Shown in pieces: positions 45,608 through 53,768 of a DNA stretch of 64,000 nucleotides (the stretch's first letter is position 1; every line of letters begins with the position of its first letter). Source of the stretch: Mesorhizobium sp. M1D.F.Ca.ET.043.01.1.1 (GTDB taxonomy: Bacteria; Pseudomonadota; Alphaproteobacteria; Rhizobiales; Rhizobiaceae). The position numbers and the translations under genes are program-made. Under the pieces are notes generated by a model. The model did not search any database. It was not told the DNA's origin and saw only the letters and a list, made by a program, of their open reading frames with translations. The stretch spans positions 62,001 to 126,000 of the forward strand of contig NZ_CP034444.1 in NCBI RefSeq assembly GCF_003952385.1, in the 5' to 3' direction.

Positions 45608-45613
45608 CTTTTG

Positions 45614-46522
45614 TCACCACCGACCCGCCGGTGTCTTGATGTAGTCAATGAAGGCGCGCAGCGGCGCGGGCACCAGGCGGCGCCCGGGGTAATAGAGGAA
45701 CGGCCCGGAAAACTCCTGCCACCATGGCTCCAGCACAGGCTCCAGCACGCCGCTCTCGAAATGCGGACGTACCCAGTCCTCGAACAGCCACAGAATGCCG
45801 ACGCCGGCGATCGCCGCATCGATGCCGAGATCGACGCCCCCACCGATGCTGACGACCAATGGCCCGGTGGGATCGACCCGCACCACCTCGCCGTCGCGTT
45901 CGAATTCCCAGGGCGTCATGACCCCGCTGGGAAAGCGGCCACGCAGGCACGCATGACCAAGCAGGTCACGCGGGTGTTGCGGCCGACCGTGCTGGGCGAG
46001 GTAGGCCGGCGAGGCGGAAGTGGTGAAGCGCTGCGCGCGCGGCCCGATCGGCACCGCGATCATGTCCTGCTCCAGCCGCTCGTCGTAGCGGATGCCGGCA
46101 TCGCAGCCTGCCACCAGCAGGTCGACGAAATTCTCCTCCGCGATCACTTCCAGGCGAATGGCGGGATAGGCGGCGAGAAATCCCGGAACGATTTTTGGCA
46201 GCACCAGCCGAGACGCGCTGATCGGGACGTTGAGGCGCAAGGTGCCGGCGGGCCGGTCGCGAAAGCCGTTGACGACATCAAGCGCTGCTTCGACCTCGCC
46301 CAGCGCCGGGGCGAGCCGGGCAAGCAAGCTGGCGCCCGCCTCGGTCAAAGCGACACTGCGCGTGGTGCGATTGAAGAGCCGCACGCCGAGCTGGCTCTCC
46401 AAACGGCGGATGGCTTCACTGAGCACAGACGCACTGCCCGCCGTCACCCGGGCCGCTTCGCGAAAGCCACCGGCGCGCGCCACCGCCAGAAATCCCTGGA
46501 GATCGTTGAGGTCAGCAGCCAT
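45614..46522 (-). CDS. LysR-family transcriptional regulator
   Basis: A 302-residue regulator with an N-terminal winged helix-turn-helix (about 3-60: FLAVARAGGFREAARVTAGSASVLSEAIRRLESQLGVRLFNRTTRSVALTEAG) and a substrate-binding effector domain (about 90-295). It belongs to the CrgA-like branch by its RLNVPISASRLVLPKIVPGFLAAYPAIRLEV pattern. It faces away from the aldo/keto reductase gene, with a palindrome at 46536-46548 between them, the usual layout for a regulator and its target. The inducer is unknown. Confidence 0.93.
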   Translation of the reverse strand: MAADLNDLQGFLAVARAGGFREAARVTAGSASVLSEAIRRLESQLGVRLFNRTTRSVALTEAGASLLARLAPALGEVEAALDVVNGFRDRPAGTLRLNVPISASRLVLPKIVPGFLAAYPAIRLEVIAEENFVDLLVAGCDAGIRYDERLEQDMIAVPIGPRAQRFTTSASPAYLAQHGRPQHPRDLLGHACLRGRFPSGVMTPWEFERDGEVVRVDPTGPLVVSIGGGVDLGIDAAIAGVGILWLFEDWVRPHFESGVLEPVLEPWWQEFSGPFLYYPGRRLVPAPLRAFIDYIKTPAGRW

Positions 46523-46535
46523 TGTTCTCAATTCC

Positions 46536-46548
46536 GCACAAGTTGTGC
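46536..46548. promoter_or_regulatory. palindromic operator candidate between LysR and aldo/keto reductase genes
   Basis: GCACAAGTTGTGC is a perfect 6-1-6 palindrome, 14 bases upstream of the LysR start in a 95-base divergent gap. It is a good candidate LysR site, although the classic T-N11-A ends are not met exactly. Confidence 0.5.
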
Positions 46549-46617
46549 CGGTTATACCCTGTTATCGGGACAGAGACCATGCCCTATCTCCGTCGCCGAC
46601 AGCGAAGGAGAACCACG

Positions 46618-47487
46618 ATGTCCAGTGACAAATCCGGCACCTACAAACTCGGCGACCGCATCGTCCGCCGGCTCGGCTACGGCGCCATGCAGCTAGCCGG
46701 CAAGGGCGTGTTCGGTCCACCGAAAGATCCTGCCGCGGCGATCGCCGTGCTGCGCGAGGCCGTGGCGCAAGGCGTGAACCACATCGACACCAGCGACTAC
46801 TATGGGCCTCATGTCACCAACAGGCTGATCAGGGAGGCGCTGGCGCCCTATCCGGACGATCTGGTGATCGTGACCAAGATCGGCGCCCGTCGGGGCAGCG
46901 ATGCCTCCTGGCTGCCGGCCTATTCGCCCGAAGAACTCACCCAGGCCGTGCACGACAACCTCGGCAATCTCGGGCTCGACGTCCTCGAGGTGGTCAATCT
47001 GCGCATCATGTTCGGCATTCACGGCCCGGCCGAAGGCTCGATCGAGGCGCAGTTGGCCGCTCTGGCCGAATTGCAGCGCAAGGGCTTGGTGCGCCATATC
47101 GGCTTGAGCAATGTGACCCGCAGGCAGATCGAGGAAGGCCGCAAGATCTGCAAGATCGCCTGCGTTCAGAACCAGTACAATCTGGCGCATCGGGACGACG
47201 ACTCGCTGATCGATGAGCTTGCCCGCGACGGCATCGCCTATGTGCCGTTCTTCCCGCTCGGCGGCTTCAATCCGCTACAGTCCTCGACCTTGTCGGGTGT
47301 CGCTGAACGGCTCGGCGCGACGCCGATGCAGGTGGCGCTCGCCTGGCTGTTGCAGCGTTCGCCCAACATCCTGCTGATCCCGGGCACATCGTCCGCCGGG
47401 CATCTGCGCGAGAATCTCGCGGCGGCGGAGTTCGAGTTGCCGGCTGAGGTTCTCCGGGAACTGGACGAGGTCGCGAAGGCGGCGTGA
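46618..47487 (+). CDS. aldo/keto reductase
   Basis: A 289-residue NADPH-dependent TIM-barrel oxidoreductase. The catalytic tetrad is visible: Asp in HIDTSDYYGP (about 50), Tyr 55 of the same segment, Lys in VIVTKIGARRG (about 84) and the His-position segment (NLRIMFGIH, about 118-125), where the usual LxxxHxxD is changed to NLRIMFG. The C-terminal nicotinamide-binding motif is ILLIPGTSSAGHLRENLAA. AAGGAG precedes the ATG. It probably answers to the divergent LysR gene. Confidence 0.93.
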   Translation: MSSDKSGTYKLGDRIVRRLGYGAMQLAGKGVFGPPKDPAAAIAVLREAVAQGVNHIDTSDYYGPHVTNRLIREALAPYPDDLVIVTKIGARRGSDASWLPAYSPEELTQAVHDNLGNLGLDVLEVVNLRIMFGIHGPAEGSIEAQLAALAELQRKGLVRHIGLSNVTRRQIEEGRKICKIACVQNQYNLAHRDDDSLIDELARDGIAYVPFFPLGGFNPLQSSTLSGVAERLGATPMQVALAWLLQRSPNILLIPGTSSAGHLRENLAAAEFELPAEVLRELDEVAKAA

Positions 47488-47490
47488 TTT

Positions 47491-47533
47491 AGCTGATCTC
47501 CCTTACTTGGGGGCCTCGAGAGGGAGATCAGCT
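47491..47533. terminator. bidirectional terminator/palindromic repeat (GATCTCCC family)
   Basis: AGCTGATCTCCCT (47491-47503) and AGGGAGATCAGCT (47521-47533) form a 13-bp stem with a 17-base loop. It lies between convergent genes. Related GATCTCCC/GGGAGAT palindromes occur near 48343-48381 and at 60701-60733. Confidence 0.65.
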
Positions 47534-48077
47534 ACCTCCCATACGTATAGGTCACACTCGCCTCGGCCAGCGCCTGACTTTTCGCCGCGACCGACACCAT
47601 CTCCGGCGACGGATTTTCCGGCGTGCGCAGCTTCGGCTCGCCGAGCGCATAGAGCGTGAAGAGATAGTGATGAGTGCCGCTGCCGGGCGGCGGACATGGG
47701 CCGAAATAGCCGGAGCGGCCGACACCGCCTTCGCCGGACACCGCGCCCTTGGGCATGCGCTTGCCGCTTTTCGAGCCGGCGCCCTCGGCCAGGCCCTTGG
47801 CGCTGGCCGGGATGTTCCAGACCAGCCAATGCCAGAAGCCCTTGCCGCCATTGGCATCGGGATCGAACATGGTGAGCGCGTAGCTCTTGGTGCCGGCCGG
47901 CGGGTCCTTCCAGGCAAGCGCGATCGAGACGCTCTTGCCGCCGCAGCCGGCCTTGTCGCCGAGATATTTTGCACCCCATTTGCCGTTGGAGACCGACGGG
48001 CTGGAGATTTCGAAGGCCGATGCCTGGGTGGCGAAGGCAGCGAGCGCAAGCAAGGTGAAGCCGAGGCGTAGGGTCAT
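47532..48077 (-). CDS. YbhB/YbcL-type PEBP family protein, exported
   Basis: A 181-residue phosphatidylethanolamine-binding (Raf-kinase-inhibitor-like) fold protein. The N terminus is a signal peptide (LGFTLLALAAFATQASAFEI, about 4-22). The core has SIALAWKDPPAGTKSYALTMFDPDANGG, WHWLVWNIP, GYFGPCPPPGSGTHHYLFTLYAL. The GxHxY-like and DPD motifs of the ligand pocket are present. Bacterial members have no firm role. Its stop lies in the palindrome at 47491-47533. Confidence 0.92.
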   Translation of the reverse strand: MTLRLGFTLLALAAFATQASAFEISSPSVSNGKWGAKYLGDKAGCGGKSVSIALAWKDPPAGTKSYALTMFDPDANGGKGFWHWLVWNIPASAKGLAEGAGSKSGKRMPKGAVSGEGGVGRSGYFGPCPPPGSGTHHYLFTLYALGEPKLRTPENPSPEMVSVAAKSQALAEASVTYTYGR

Positions 48078-48161
48078 GCTTTCCTCCCCTTCTGGCCAAG
48101 GTGTGAGAGTTTAGCGGAGCGGCCCCAAAAAGGGCAGCGCCAGCGAACCCTCGCAAGCACG

Positions 48162-48199
48162 AAAAAAAGCCCCGCCGGTGGAGGCCGTCGGGGCTCTTT
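48162..48199 (-). terminator. intrinsic terminator between the aminotransferase and PEBP genes
   Basis: On the minus strand AGCCCCG (48195-48189) pairs with CGGGGCT (48174-48168) and is followed by seven T. It ends transcription from the gene at 48381-49592. Confidence 0.8.
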
Positions 48200-48380
48200 C
48201 GTTCGGCCGTGGAGGTGGGATCTCGCGGCCGGTCGATCCAGGGGGTGTTGGATCGGCCGCGACCCTAGCCGAACAACCGGCCTTGTCGGAAATCACGCCT
48301 GAGCACCACCAATCACGCCTGCGCGAGAAGAAGGTGATGGCCGGCTGTCGATCTCCCCAAGAGGGCCCAAGAGGGGGAGA

Positions 48381-49592
48381 CTACGCTTGCAGCAGCTTCG
48401 CCAGCCTCGGCACACCCTCGTTCACCGCACGGTCATCGGCCAGCGTAAACGACATGCGCAGCGTGTTGCGGCCGGTGCCGTCGGCGTAGAAGGCGTTGCC
48501 CGGCACGAAGGCGACGCGCGCCTCCTTCACCGAACGCGCCAGGAGATCGGTGGCGTCGGCGTCTTCCGGCAGCGTCAGCCAGACGAACATGCCGCCATCC
48601 GGCCGGCTCCACGAGATGCCCTTCGGCATGCTGGCTTCGAGCGCGCCGAGCAGCGCGTCGCGGCGCCGGCGGTAGGCGCCGATCAGTTTTTCCACCTGGC
48701 CGTCGAAGATGGTCTCGGCGACGCGATGCATGACCATCTGGTTGATCGAAGGGCTGTGCAGGTCGGAGGCCTGCTTCATCAGCACCAGCTTCTCCACTAC
48801 ATGGCGCGGCGCGCAGACCCAGCCGACGCGCATGCCGGGCGACAGGATCTTGGAGAAGGAGCCGCAATAGATCGTGCGCGCCTTGTCGATGCCGCCAGAG
48901 CGCGCGCAGTCGAGGGCCAGGATCGGCGTCACGCCCTCCCCGCCATAGCGCAGCGCGCGGTAGGCGGCGTCCTCGATCACAGCGATGTCGAGCTCGCCGG
49001 CGAGGTCAAGCACCGCCTCGCGCTGCCTGGCATCTAGCGTGTTGCCGGTCGGGTTGGCGAAGTCCGGAACCAGATAAGCGAATTTCACCTTGCCGCCATT
49101 CGCCGCGGCTGCGGCGCGGTAGGCCTCCGGCGTCATGTTGCCGCCGGCCGTGTTGAGCCGGTCGTAGCGCGGCTCATAGGCGTTGAAGGCCTGCAGCGCT
49201 CCGAGATACGTCGGCCAGGTGACCAGCGCGGTGTCGCCGGGAGACAAGAAGAGCTTGCCGAGATAGTCGAGCGCCTGCTGCGAGCCGGAGGTGATGAAGA
49301 TGTTGCCCTCGTCACAGGCGACGCCGAGCTGGCCCATATGGGCGGCCAGCCATTTGCGCAGCGGCAGAAAACCTTCGCTGACCTGGTATTGCAGGGCGGC
49401 GCCGGCCTCCGCGCCGCCAAGCACGGCCTGGTAGGCGTCGGCGATGGCCTCGGCCGGAAACAGCGAAGGGTCCGGAATGCCGCCGGCAAAGGAGATGATG
49501 TCAGGCTGGTCGAGCAGCTTCAAGAGCTCGCGGATTTCCGAGGCCTTCATGCGCGAGGAGCGCGAGGCCAGAAGGTTCAACAGGGTGGTCAA
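48381..49592 (-). CDS. PLP-dependent aminotransferase (2-aminoadipate/LysN type)
   Basis: A 403-residue fold-type I aminotransferase. Seen: SFAGGIPDPSLFPAEAIADAYQAVL at the start, ITSGSQQALDYLGKLFLSPGD, PDFANPTGNTLDARQREAVLDLA, the PLP lysine in YCGSFSKILSPGMRVGWVCAP (about 235) and NTLRMSFTLA at the end. This matches the LysN/KAT II-like group that lacks the GntR DNA-binding domain. The start is a TTG at 49592, six bases after GGGAGG. A palindrome (49624-49644) in its promoter region suggests repressor control. Confidence 0.92.
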   Translation of the reverse strand: MTTLLNLLASRSSRMKASEIRELLKLLDQPDIISFAGGIPDPSLFPAEAIADAYQAVLGGAEAGAALQYQVSEGFLPLRKWLAAHMGQLGVACDEGNIFITSGSQQALDYLGKLFLSPGDTALVTWPTYLGALQAFNAYEPRYDRLNTAGGNMTPEAYRAAAAANGGKVKFAYLVPDFANPTGNTLDARQREAVLDLAGELDIAVIEDAAYRALRYGGEGVTPILALDCARSGGIDKARTIYCGSFSKILSPGMRVGWVCAPRHVVEKLVLMKQASDLHSPSINQMVMHRVAETIFDGQVEKLIGAYRRRRDALLGALEASMPKGISWSRPDGGMFVWLTLPEDADATDLLARSVKEARVAFVPGNAFYADGTGRNTLRMSFTLADDRAVNEGVPRLAKLLQA

Positions 49593-49623
49593 GGCGCACC
49601 TCCCGCGGGGCGAGTTTTTTATT

Positions 49624-49644
49624 TAGGTCAATGTAGCTGACCTA
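49624..49644. promoter_or_regulatory. palindromic operator candidate upstream of the aminotransferase gene
   Basis: TAGGTCA (49624-49630), a 7-base centre and TGACCTA (49638-49644) form a perfect inverted repeat. It lies 32 bases from the TTG start and overlaps the probable promoter. The form suits a dimeric GntR- or Lrp-like regulator. Confidence 0.5.
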
Positions 49645-49825
49645 TTACCAGTCTCTACCGCCCGCGTGAATAGCCAAAACGGTCATGGCGCATCGTTCAG
49701 GCGACATTTGGCCCAGATATTTTCGCGAATGCTAATAGAAAATGTTGCGAGCGGAGCGCGTTCAGCACAACATGAAATCCGGGGCCGGCCGTAACGACAA
49801 AAATCAATCCGGCCGAGGGGATGGC

Positions 49826-50566
49826 ATGACGCTCGAGCTTATCGGGGCCGGATTCGGCCGCACCGGCACGTGGTCCACTTTCACCGCGCTGAACAGGCTC
49901 GGCTTTCCGAGCTACCACATGCAGGAAGTCATCATCAACAAGGCCAACAAGGGCCATCTCGACTTCTGGCGCAAGGTGGCGAACAGCCCGCCGGGCAGCC
50001 AGCACGACTGGAGCCGCGTCTTCGCCAACTACCGGGCGACCGTCGACAATCCGGGCTGCTGCGTGTGGCGGGAACTGATGGCCGCCTACCCCAACGCAAA
50101 GGTGCTGTTGACGCTGCATCCGCGCGGCGCCGAAGCCTGGTACGACAGCACCATCGACACGATCTACTTCACCGAGAATGTCTGGCAGTTCAGGGTGCTG
50201 GAATGGCTGACGCCGTTCGGCCGCAAGTTCGGCGACATGTCGCGAAAGCTGGTCTGGGGTCGCACGCTGAAAGGCGTCATGGACGACCGCGACAAGGCGG
50301 TGGCGCGCTACAACGCCTATATCGAGGAGGTGAAGGCGGCGGTGTCGCCGGAAAGGCTGCTGGTCTTCAAGGTCACCGACGGCTGGGGGCCGCTCTGCGA
50401 TTTCCTCGGCGTCCCGCTGCCGAACGAGCCCTTCCCCAACCTCAACGACCGCGCCAGCATCAAGAAGATCATCAACGGCATGATCATAGGATCCTATGTG
50501 ATGCTCGCCGGCGTGGCGGCGCTGATCGCGCTGGTGATCGGCGGGCTGTGGTGGTGGCTGGGGTAG
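49826..50566 (+). CDS. sulfotransferase family protein with C-terminal membrane anchor
   Basis: A 246-residue protein with a PAPS-binding-type loop near the start (IGAGFGRTGTWSTFTALNRLGF, about 5-26) and LLTLHPRGAEAWYDSTIDTIYF, PERLLVFKVTDGWGPLCDFLGVPLPNEPFP. These match the Sulfotransfer_4 group, which transfers sulfate from PAPS. The last 25 residues are a hydrophobic helix (IIGSYVMLAGVAALIALVIGGLWWWLG), so it is anchored to the inner membrane. The acceptor is unknown. CGAGGGG precedes the ATG. Confidence 0.88.
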   Translation: MTLELIGAGFGRTGTWSTFTALNRLGFPSYHMQEVIINKANKGHLDFWRKVANSPPGSQHDWSRVFANYRATVDNPGCCVWRELMAAYPNAKVLLTLHPRGAEAWYDSTIDTIYFTENVWQFRVLEWLTPFGRKFGDMSRKLVWGRTLKGVMDDRDKAVARYNAYIEEVKAAVSPERLLVFKVTDGWGPLCDFLGVPLPNEPFPNLNDRASIKKIINGMIIGSYVMLAGVAALIALVIGGLWWWLG

Positions 50567-50789
50567 AGAGTGGGAAAAGGTGTCCGCGCCCCGGCTTGCG
50601 GCGCATGACGGGATTGTCGCCATATTAGAATAAGCGCATATTATCCCGAGCCGAAGCGTTGCTCCGGTCGAACCGCCATTGGCCATGCTTGCCCAAGCGG
50701 TCCACAGACCAAGTCAGATGTCAGGGAAAGAAGGCAAGTCCGTGCTGCTCACGGGCAGCCCGAGACAATGATATTTGGAGGAGATTGCC

Positions 50790-51104
50790 ATGAAGGTTAC
50801 CATATTGGCCAACTACGAACCCCATGCCGCCAAAGGGCTGATGCAGGGATCGAACCGGGAAGTTGCGATCCAGGCGCTTTTTGAAAGCGTCGGCGGCAAG
50901 ATGAGCAGCCTGATGTTCACGCGCGGCATGTACGACGTCGTCGTCAATGGCGAGGTGCCGGATCAGGTTGCGGGGATGGGCATGGCGCTTGCGGTGCGCG
51001 CCAGCGGTTCGGTGCGCGACATGGTCGTCCTCGAGGAACTCGACATGAAGGCGGTGCTCGCGGCCGCCAACAAGGCCGCCGGCGCCTACAAGCCCGCCGG
51101 CTGA
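50790..51104 (+). CDS. GYD domain-containing small protein
   Basis: A 104-residue protein of the GYD family, a small ferredoxin-like alpha/beta fold of unknown function. The family name motif appears as TRGMYDVVV (about 47-55), with MKVTILANYEPHAAKGLM at the start and SVRDMVVLEELDM near the end. GGAGGAGAT lies 7 bases before the ATG. No operon partner is clear; the DUF1127 gene faces it. Confidence 0.85.
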   Translation: MKVTILANYEPHAAKGLMQGSNREVAIQALFESVGGKMSSLMFTRGMYDVVVNGEVPDQVAGMGMALAVRASGSVRDMVVLEELDMKAVLAAANKAAGAYKPAG

Positions 51105-51168
51105 CCATCTGGCCAGACAGCACGGACGATTGAACCTGCTGCCTGGCGTCGCATCACACTGCAAAGCG

Positions 51169-51324
51169 CTAGAACGGCAGCCGAATCTCATTGTCATGAG
51201 CGGTCTGTGGCCAGCCGATATCGTTGCGGATCTCAGGCGGCAGCTCGTTCAGTTCGCGTGTCGTCCTGCGGCGCTTGCTCGCCTGCGCAAAGGCGGCGCG
51301 GATGCGGTTAAGGCTTTTAAACAT
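51169..51324 (-). CDS. DUF1127 small basic protein
   Basis: A 51-residue arginine-rich protein. The DUF1127 core is seen as RRRTTRELNELPPEIRNDIGWP (about 20-41, with the conserved L-x-x-L...D-I-G). Members of this family are common in Rhizobiales; in other alphaproteobacteria one (CcaF1) binds RNA. GGAGG lies 5 bases before the ATG at 51324. It converges on the GYD gene. Confidence 0.82.
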   Translation of the reverse strand: MFKSLNRIRAAFAQASKRRRTTRELNELPPEIRNDIGWPQTAHDNEIRLPF

Positions 51325-51897
51325 CGGGACCTCCACAAAGCAGCGGCAGAAGAAGCGGCCGCTCACCCGGCGCCGCTTTTGCGGTGCGTCTGTAACCAGC
51401 CGATTGTGCGAAAACGGTGAAATGCTTCACGAAACCGGAGCTGCCTGAAACATATGCATGCAAATTAATTTATTGACGTGGAAGCGTCTCCGGCTTGTCC
51501 GAGATCACGATCGCCGCCGTCTCGACCGACCTTTGCCCGCAAGCATCTGGTCTACAACCTGTGTATGCATTGCATAGTAACATTAGCCATGCCTAATTTT
51601 ACTGTTTGGCGTGGTATTGGAGGCCGTGCCTCGCTCCAAAGATGCGGTGCAATCGTGTCTGAGGAGATACGTCGTGCAACAACTGCATGACCACGACCAC
51701 GACCGATGAGCCCGGCAAGAACAAGTAAGACGTCGGGTTCATGGGCGAGGAGGCGGGTTTGCTCGCCTCCTTCCTTTCACCTGCCTGCAGTGCTTGTGTG
51801 TGACACCCGCCGCGCCGCCTTACGAATGGTTGCCGGGCGCGCGAGGCATGATGGAACGCTGGAGGCGGCGAGCATCTCGCCGGTCGTGGGAGGCTCG
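51325..51897. other. 573-base gap, mostly without a recognised gene
   Basis: It has unusually AT-rich parts (51450-51480, 51560-51605) in a GC-rich genome. On the plus strand a GAGGAG Shine-Dalgarno (51661-51666) precedes a GTG frame of 11 codons (HDHDHD core, 51674-51709), with an overlapping 13-codon ATG frame (51687-51728). A terminator-like stem follows at 51749-51770. A short transcript is possible; nothing is certain. Confidence 0.35.
51749..51778 (+). terminator. terminator-like hairpin of a short plus-strand transcript
   Basis: GGAGGCG (51749-51755), an 8-base loop and CGCCTCC (51764-51770), followed by TTCCTTTC. It implies a plus-strand transcript ending here. Confidence 0.4.
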
Positions 51898-51981
51898 TCA
51901 GTCCGAAGGAACCTGCTGCGCGGTCTGAGCCGAGAGCCGGCCTTTGCGGACGAATGTCGGCTTCGAATATTCTTTCTTCAT
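51898..51981 (-). CDS. 27-residue peptide with lasso-type RiPP leader signature
   Basis: A very short gene with a good Shine-Dalgarno (AGGGGAG, 8 bases before ATG 51981) and a TTGACA sequence 50 bases upstream (52036-52031). The peptide begins MKKEYSKPTFVRKGRLSAQT: Tyr5, Pro8, Gly14 and Thr20 fit the YxxPx(5)Gx(5)T pattern by which lasso-peptide leaders bind their RRE protein. After Thr20 only seven residues follow (ending VPSD), shorter than any usual lasso core. No cyclase, protease, RRE or transporter gene lies in the window. It may be a stand-alone family of RiPP-like peptides, as I recall in Mesorhizobium annotations, or a relic. Function unknown. Confidence 0.6.
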   Translation of the reverse strand: MKKEYSKPTFVRKGRLSAQTAQQVPSD

Positions 51982-52080
51982 AGCGAAGTCTCCCCTGCCT
52001 GACCGAAAAGTGCTGTAGGACAGGCCGTGCTGTCAAGCGGCGGCACGGTGGCCCGACATTCAGTCGTTCGGCCGCCGGTT

Positions 52081-53400
52081 TCAACGTGCCGCCCAATTGC
52101 CTTTCAACCCGGTCGACCCAGCCTCCCTCACGATGACCTCGCGGTGCGGATAGGGGATATCTATGCCGTTCTTTTTGAAAGTGTCCCACAGGGCCAGCAG
52201 CACCTTGCCGCGGACATTGGTCAGCCCCTGCTGCGGATCGTGAATCCAGAAACGCAGGACGAAGTTGAGCGAGGAGTCGCCGAACCCGGTCAGCCAGCAG
52301 ACCGGCCGGCGGTCGGCTTCGACCCTGCCGACGCTGATCGCTGCCTCTATCGCCAGTTCGCTGACCTTATGGGGGTCGGCGTCGTAAGAGACGCCAAAAT
52401 CCACGTCGAGCCGCACGAGATTATCGCTGAACGACCAGTTGATGACCCTTTGGGTTATGAAGTCCTCGTTCGGGATGAGATACTCGCGGCCGTCGCGCGT
52501 GACCACCGAGACGAAACGCGCCCGCAATTCGCGTATCCAGCCGAATGTGCCTTCGAGCGAGATGGTGTCGCCAGGTTTGATCGACTTGTCGAGCAGGATG
52601 ATGATGCCGGAGACGAAGTTCGATACGACCTTCTGCAGCCCGAAGGCGAGGCCGACGCCGATCGCTCCGGAGAAGACCGTCAGTGCCGTCAGGTCGACGC
52701 CGACGGCCGAAAGGGCGAAGGCGCCGGCGAACAGAACAAGACCGATCTTCGCCACCTTGCCGACGAGGACGCGGATCGAGGGCGTCAGTTCCTCGGAGAT
52801 GCGGACGCGCTCATCGACATAGTTGCCGACGACCACGGCAAACCAGACCGTGGCGGCCAGCAACAGCAGCGCCTTGAGCAGCAGGAGGGCCGACAATCGG
52901 ATCGCACCCAACGAGATGGCGAGGCTGTCGAGGAAGCTTCCAGTCTCCTCGCTGATGCCCAAGATGACAAGCGCCGCATAGATCCAGATCAGCCAGCCGA
53001 GAAGCCGGGCGACGAGGCGGTTGTGGACGATGCGGGACAGCACCGACGCCACCAGCCATGCAAGCGACAGCGACAGCACGATGTGGAGGAGATGGGTACG
53101 GCTTGGCCAGGTGAAGGCACGCAAGACGCTGAGTGCTGCAAACAGGAAGAGCGCGAAGAGGATCCAATCGGTGCGCCGCAACAGGGCTATCACGACCCTC
53201 AGCAGTCCGGGATGGCCCTTGATCCGGCGCGCCTGATTCTCCGCGAGCGGCTCGACGCGCGTCGCCGCGAGTTTGGCCGCGAGGAACAGTGTGACGATGA
53301 TGGCGGCCTGATAGAGAAACCACGGATTCGCGGCATAGTCTAACCATCCGCTGGCCCAGGCCAGTGCTCGACCGATGGTGTCGCGAACATCCATTGCCAC
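52081..53400 (-). CDS. mechanosensitive channel, MscS family
   Basis: A 439-residue small-conductance mechanosensitive channel that releases solutes on osmotic downshock. There are about five transmembrane segments in the first 260 residues. The pore-lining helix is GAIGVGLAFGLQKVVSNFVSGIIILLDKSIKPGDTI (about 238-273), with the Gly/Ala pattern and the family core that follows it (EGTFGWIRELRARFVSVVTRDGREYLIPNEDFI). A C-terminal soluble cage domain completes it. The N-terminal additional helices are typical of the YbdG-like subgroup. Confidence 0.93.
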   Translation of the reverse strand: MAMDVRDTIGRALAWASGWLDYAANPWFLYQAAIIVTLFLAAKLAATRVEPLAENQARRIKGHPGLLRVVIALLRRTDWILFALFLFAALSVLRAFTWPSRTHLLHIVLSLSLAWLVASVLSRIVHNRLVARLLGWLIWIYAALVILGISEETGSFLDSLAISLGAIRLSALLLLKALLLLAATVWFAVVVGNYVDERVRISEELTPSIRVLVGKVAKIGLVLFAGAFALSAVGVDLTALTVFSGAIGVGLAFGLQKVVSNFVSGIIILLDKSIKPGDTISLEGTFGWIRELRARFVSVVTRDGREYLIPNEDFITQRVINWSFSDNLVRLDVDFGVSYDADPHKVSELAIEAAISVGRVEADRRPVCWLTGFGDSSLNFVLRFWIHDPQQGLTNVRGKVLLALWDTFKKNGIDIPYPHREVIVREAGSTGLKGNWAAR

Positions 53401-53484
53401 ACGACCATCATAGACGGGCTTGCAAACCGCAACCCGCCGTTGCGGGCCCTATTGCAGGGCCGCGTATTCACGGCGCTCCGGCGG

Positions 53485-53661
53485 CTATGCGCCAGTCCGG
53501 CCGACGCGCTTTCCCGACCTATCCTGCCTTTGATCCTCTTCGTCGATCTCGCTCATCGCCTGTTCCCAAAAGCGCAAGTCGGCGCCCTCGGGCTTTCCGT
53601 CCTTCTCCCAAAGCTCATAGGCACGCTGGCGGATGCGGTCTTCCCTGCTCTGGTCAGCCAT
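53485..53661 (-). CDS. DUF2934 small protein
   Basis: A 58-residue charged protein. The DUF2934 motif is REDRIRQRAYELWEKDGKPEGADLRFWEQAMSEI (about 5-40), which matches the family of short helical proteins of unknown role found in alphaproteobacteria. GGGAGG precedes the ATG at 53661. The MscS gene lies downstream on the same strand, starting 84 bases after this stop. The sequence upstream of the ATG is the remnant described at 53769-53936. Confidence 0.85.
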   Translation of the reverse strand: MADQSREDRIRQRAYELWEKDGKPEGADLRFWEQAMSEIDEEDQRQDRSGKRVGRTGA

Positions 53662-53768
53662 GGAAACCTCCCGGCTCTCTTTTTTCACCAGAGGGAACGC
53701 AGGCGCCAGCGAAACGATCCATGCCAAGGCCCGGCGGCGGCCGATTTTCTCAGCGCCGTGCCGCCCAA

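Noticed and set aside
51706..52002. A 99-codon frame on the plus strand opposite the RiPP-like gene
   Set aside because: Its product is Arg/Ser/Ala-rich without motif, has no ribosome binding site, and runs through the terminator-like stem at 51749-51770.
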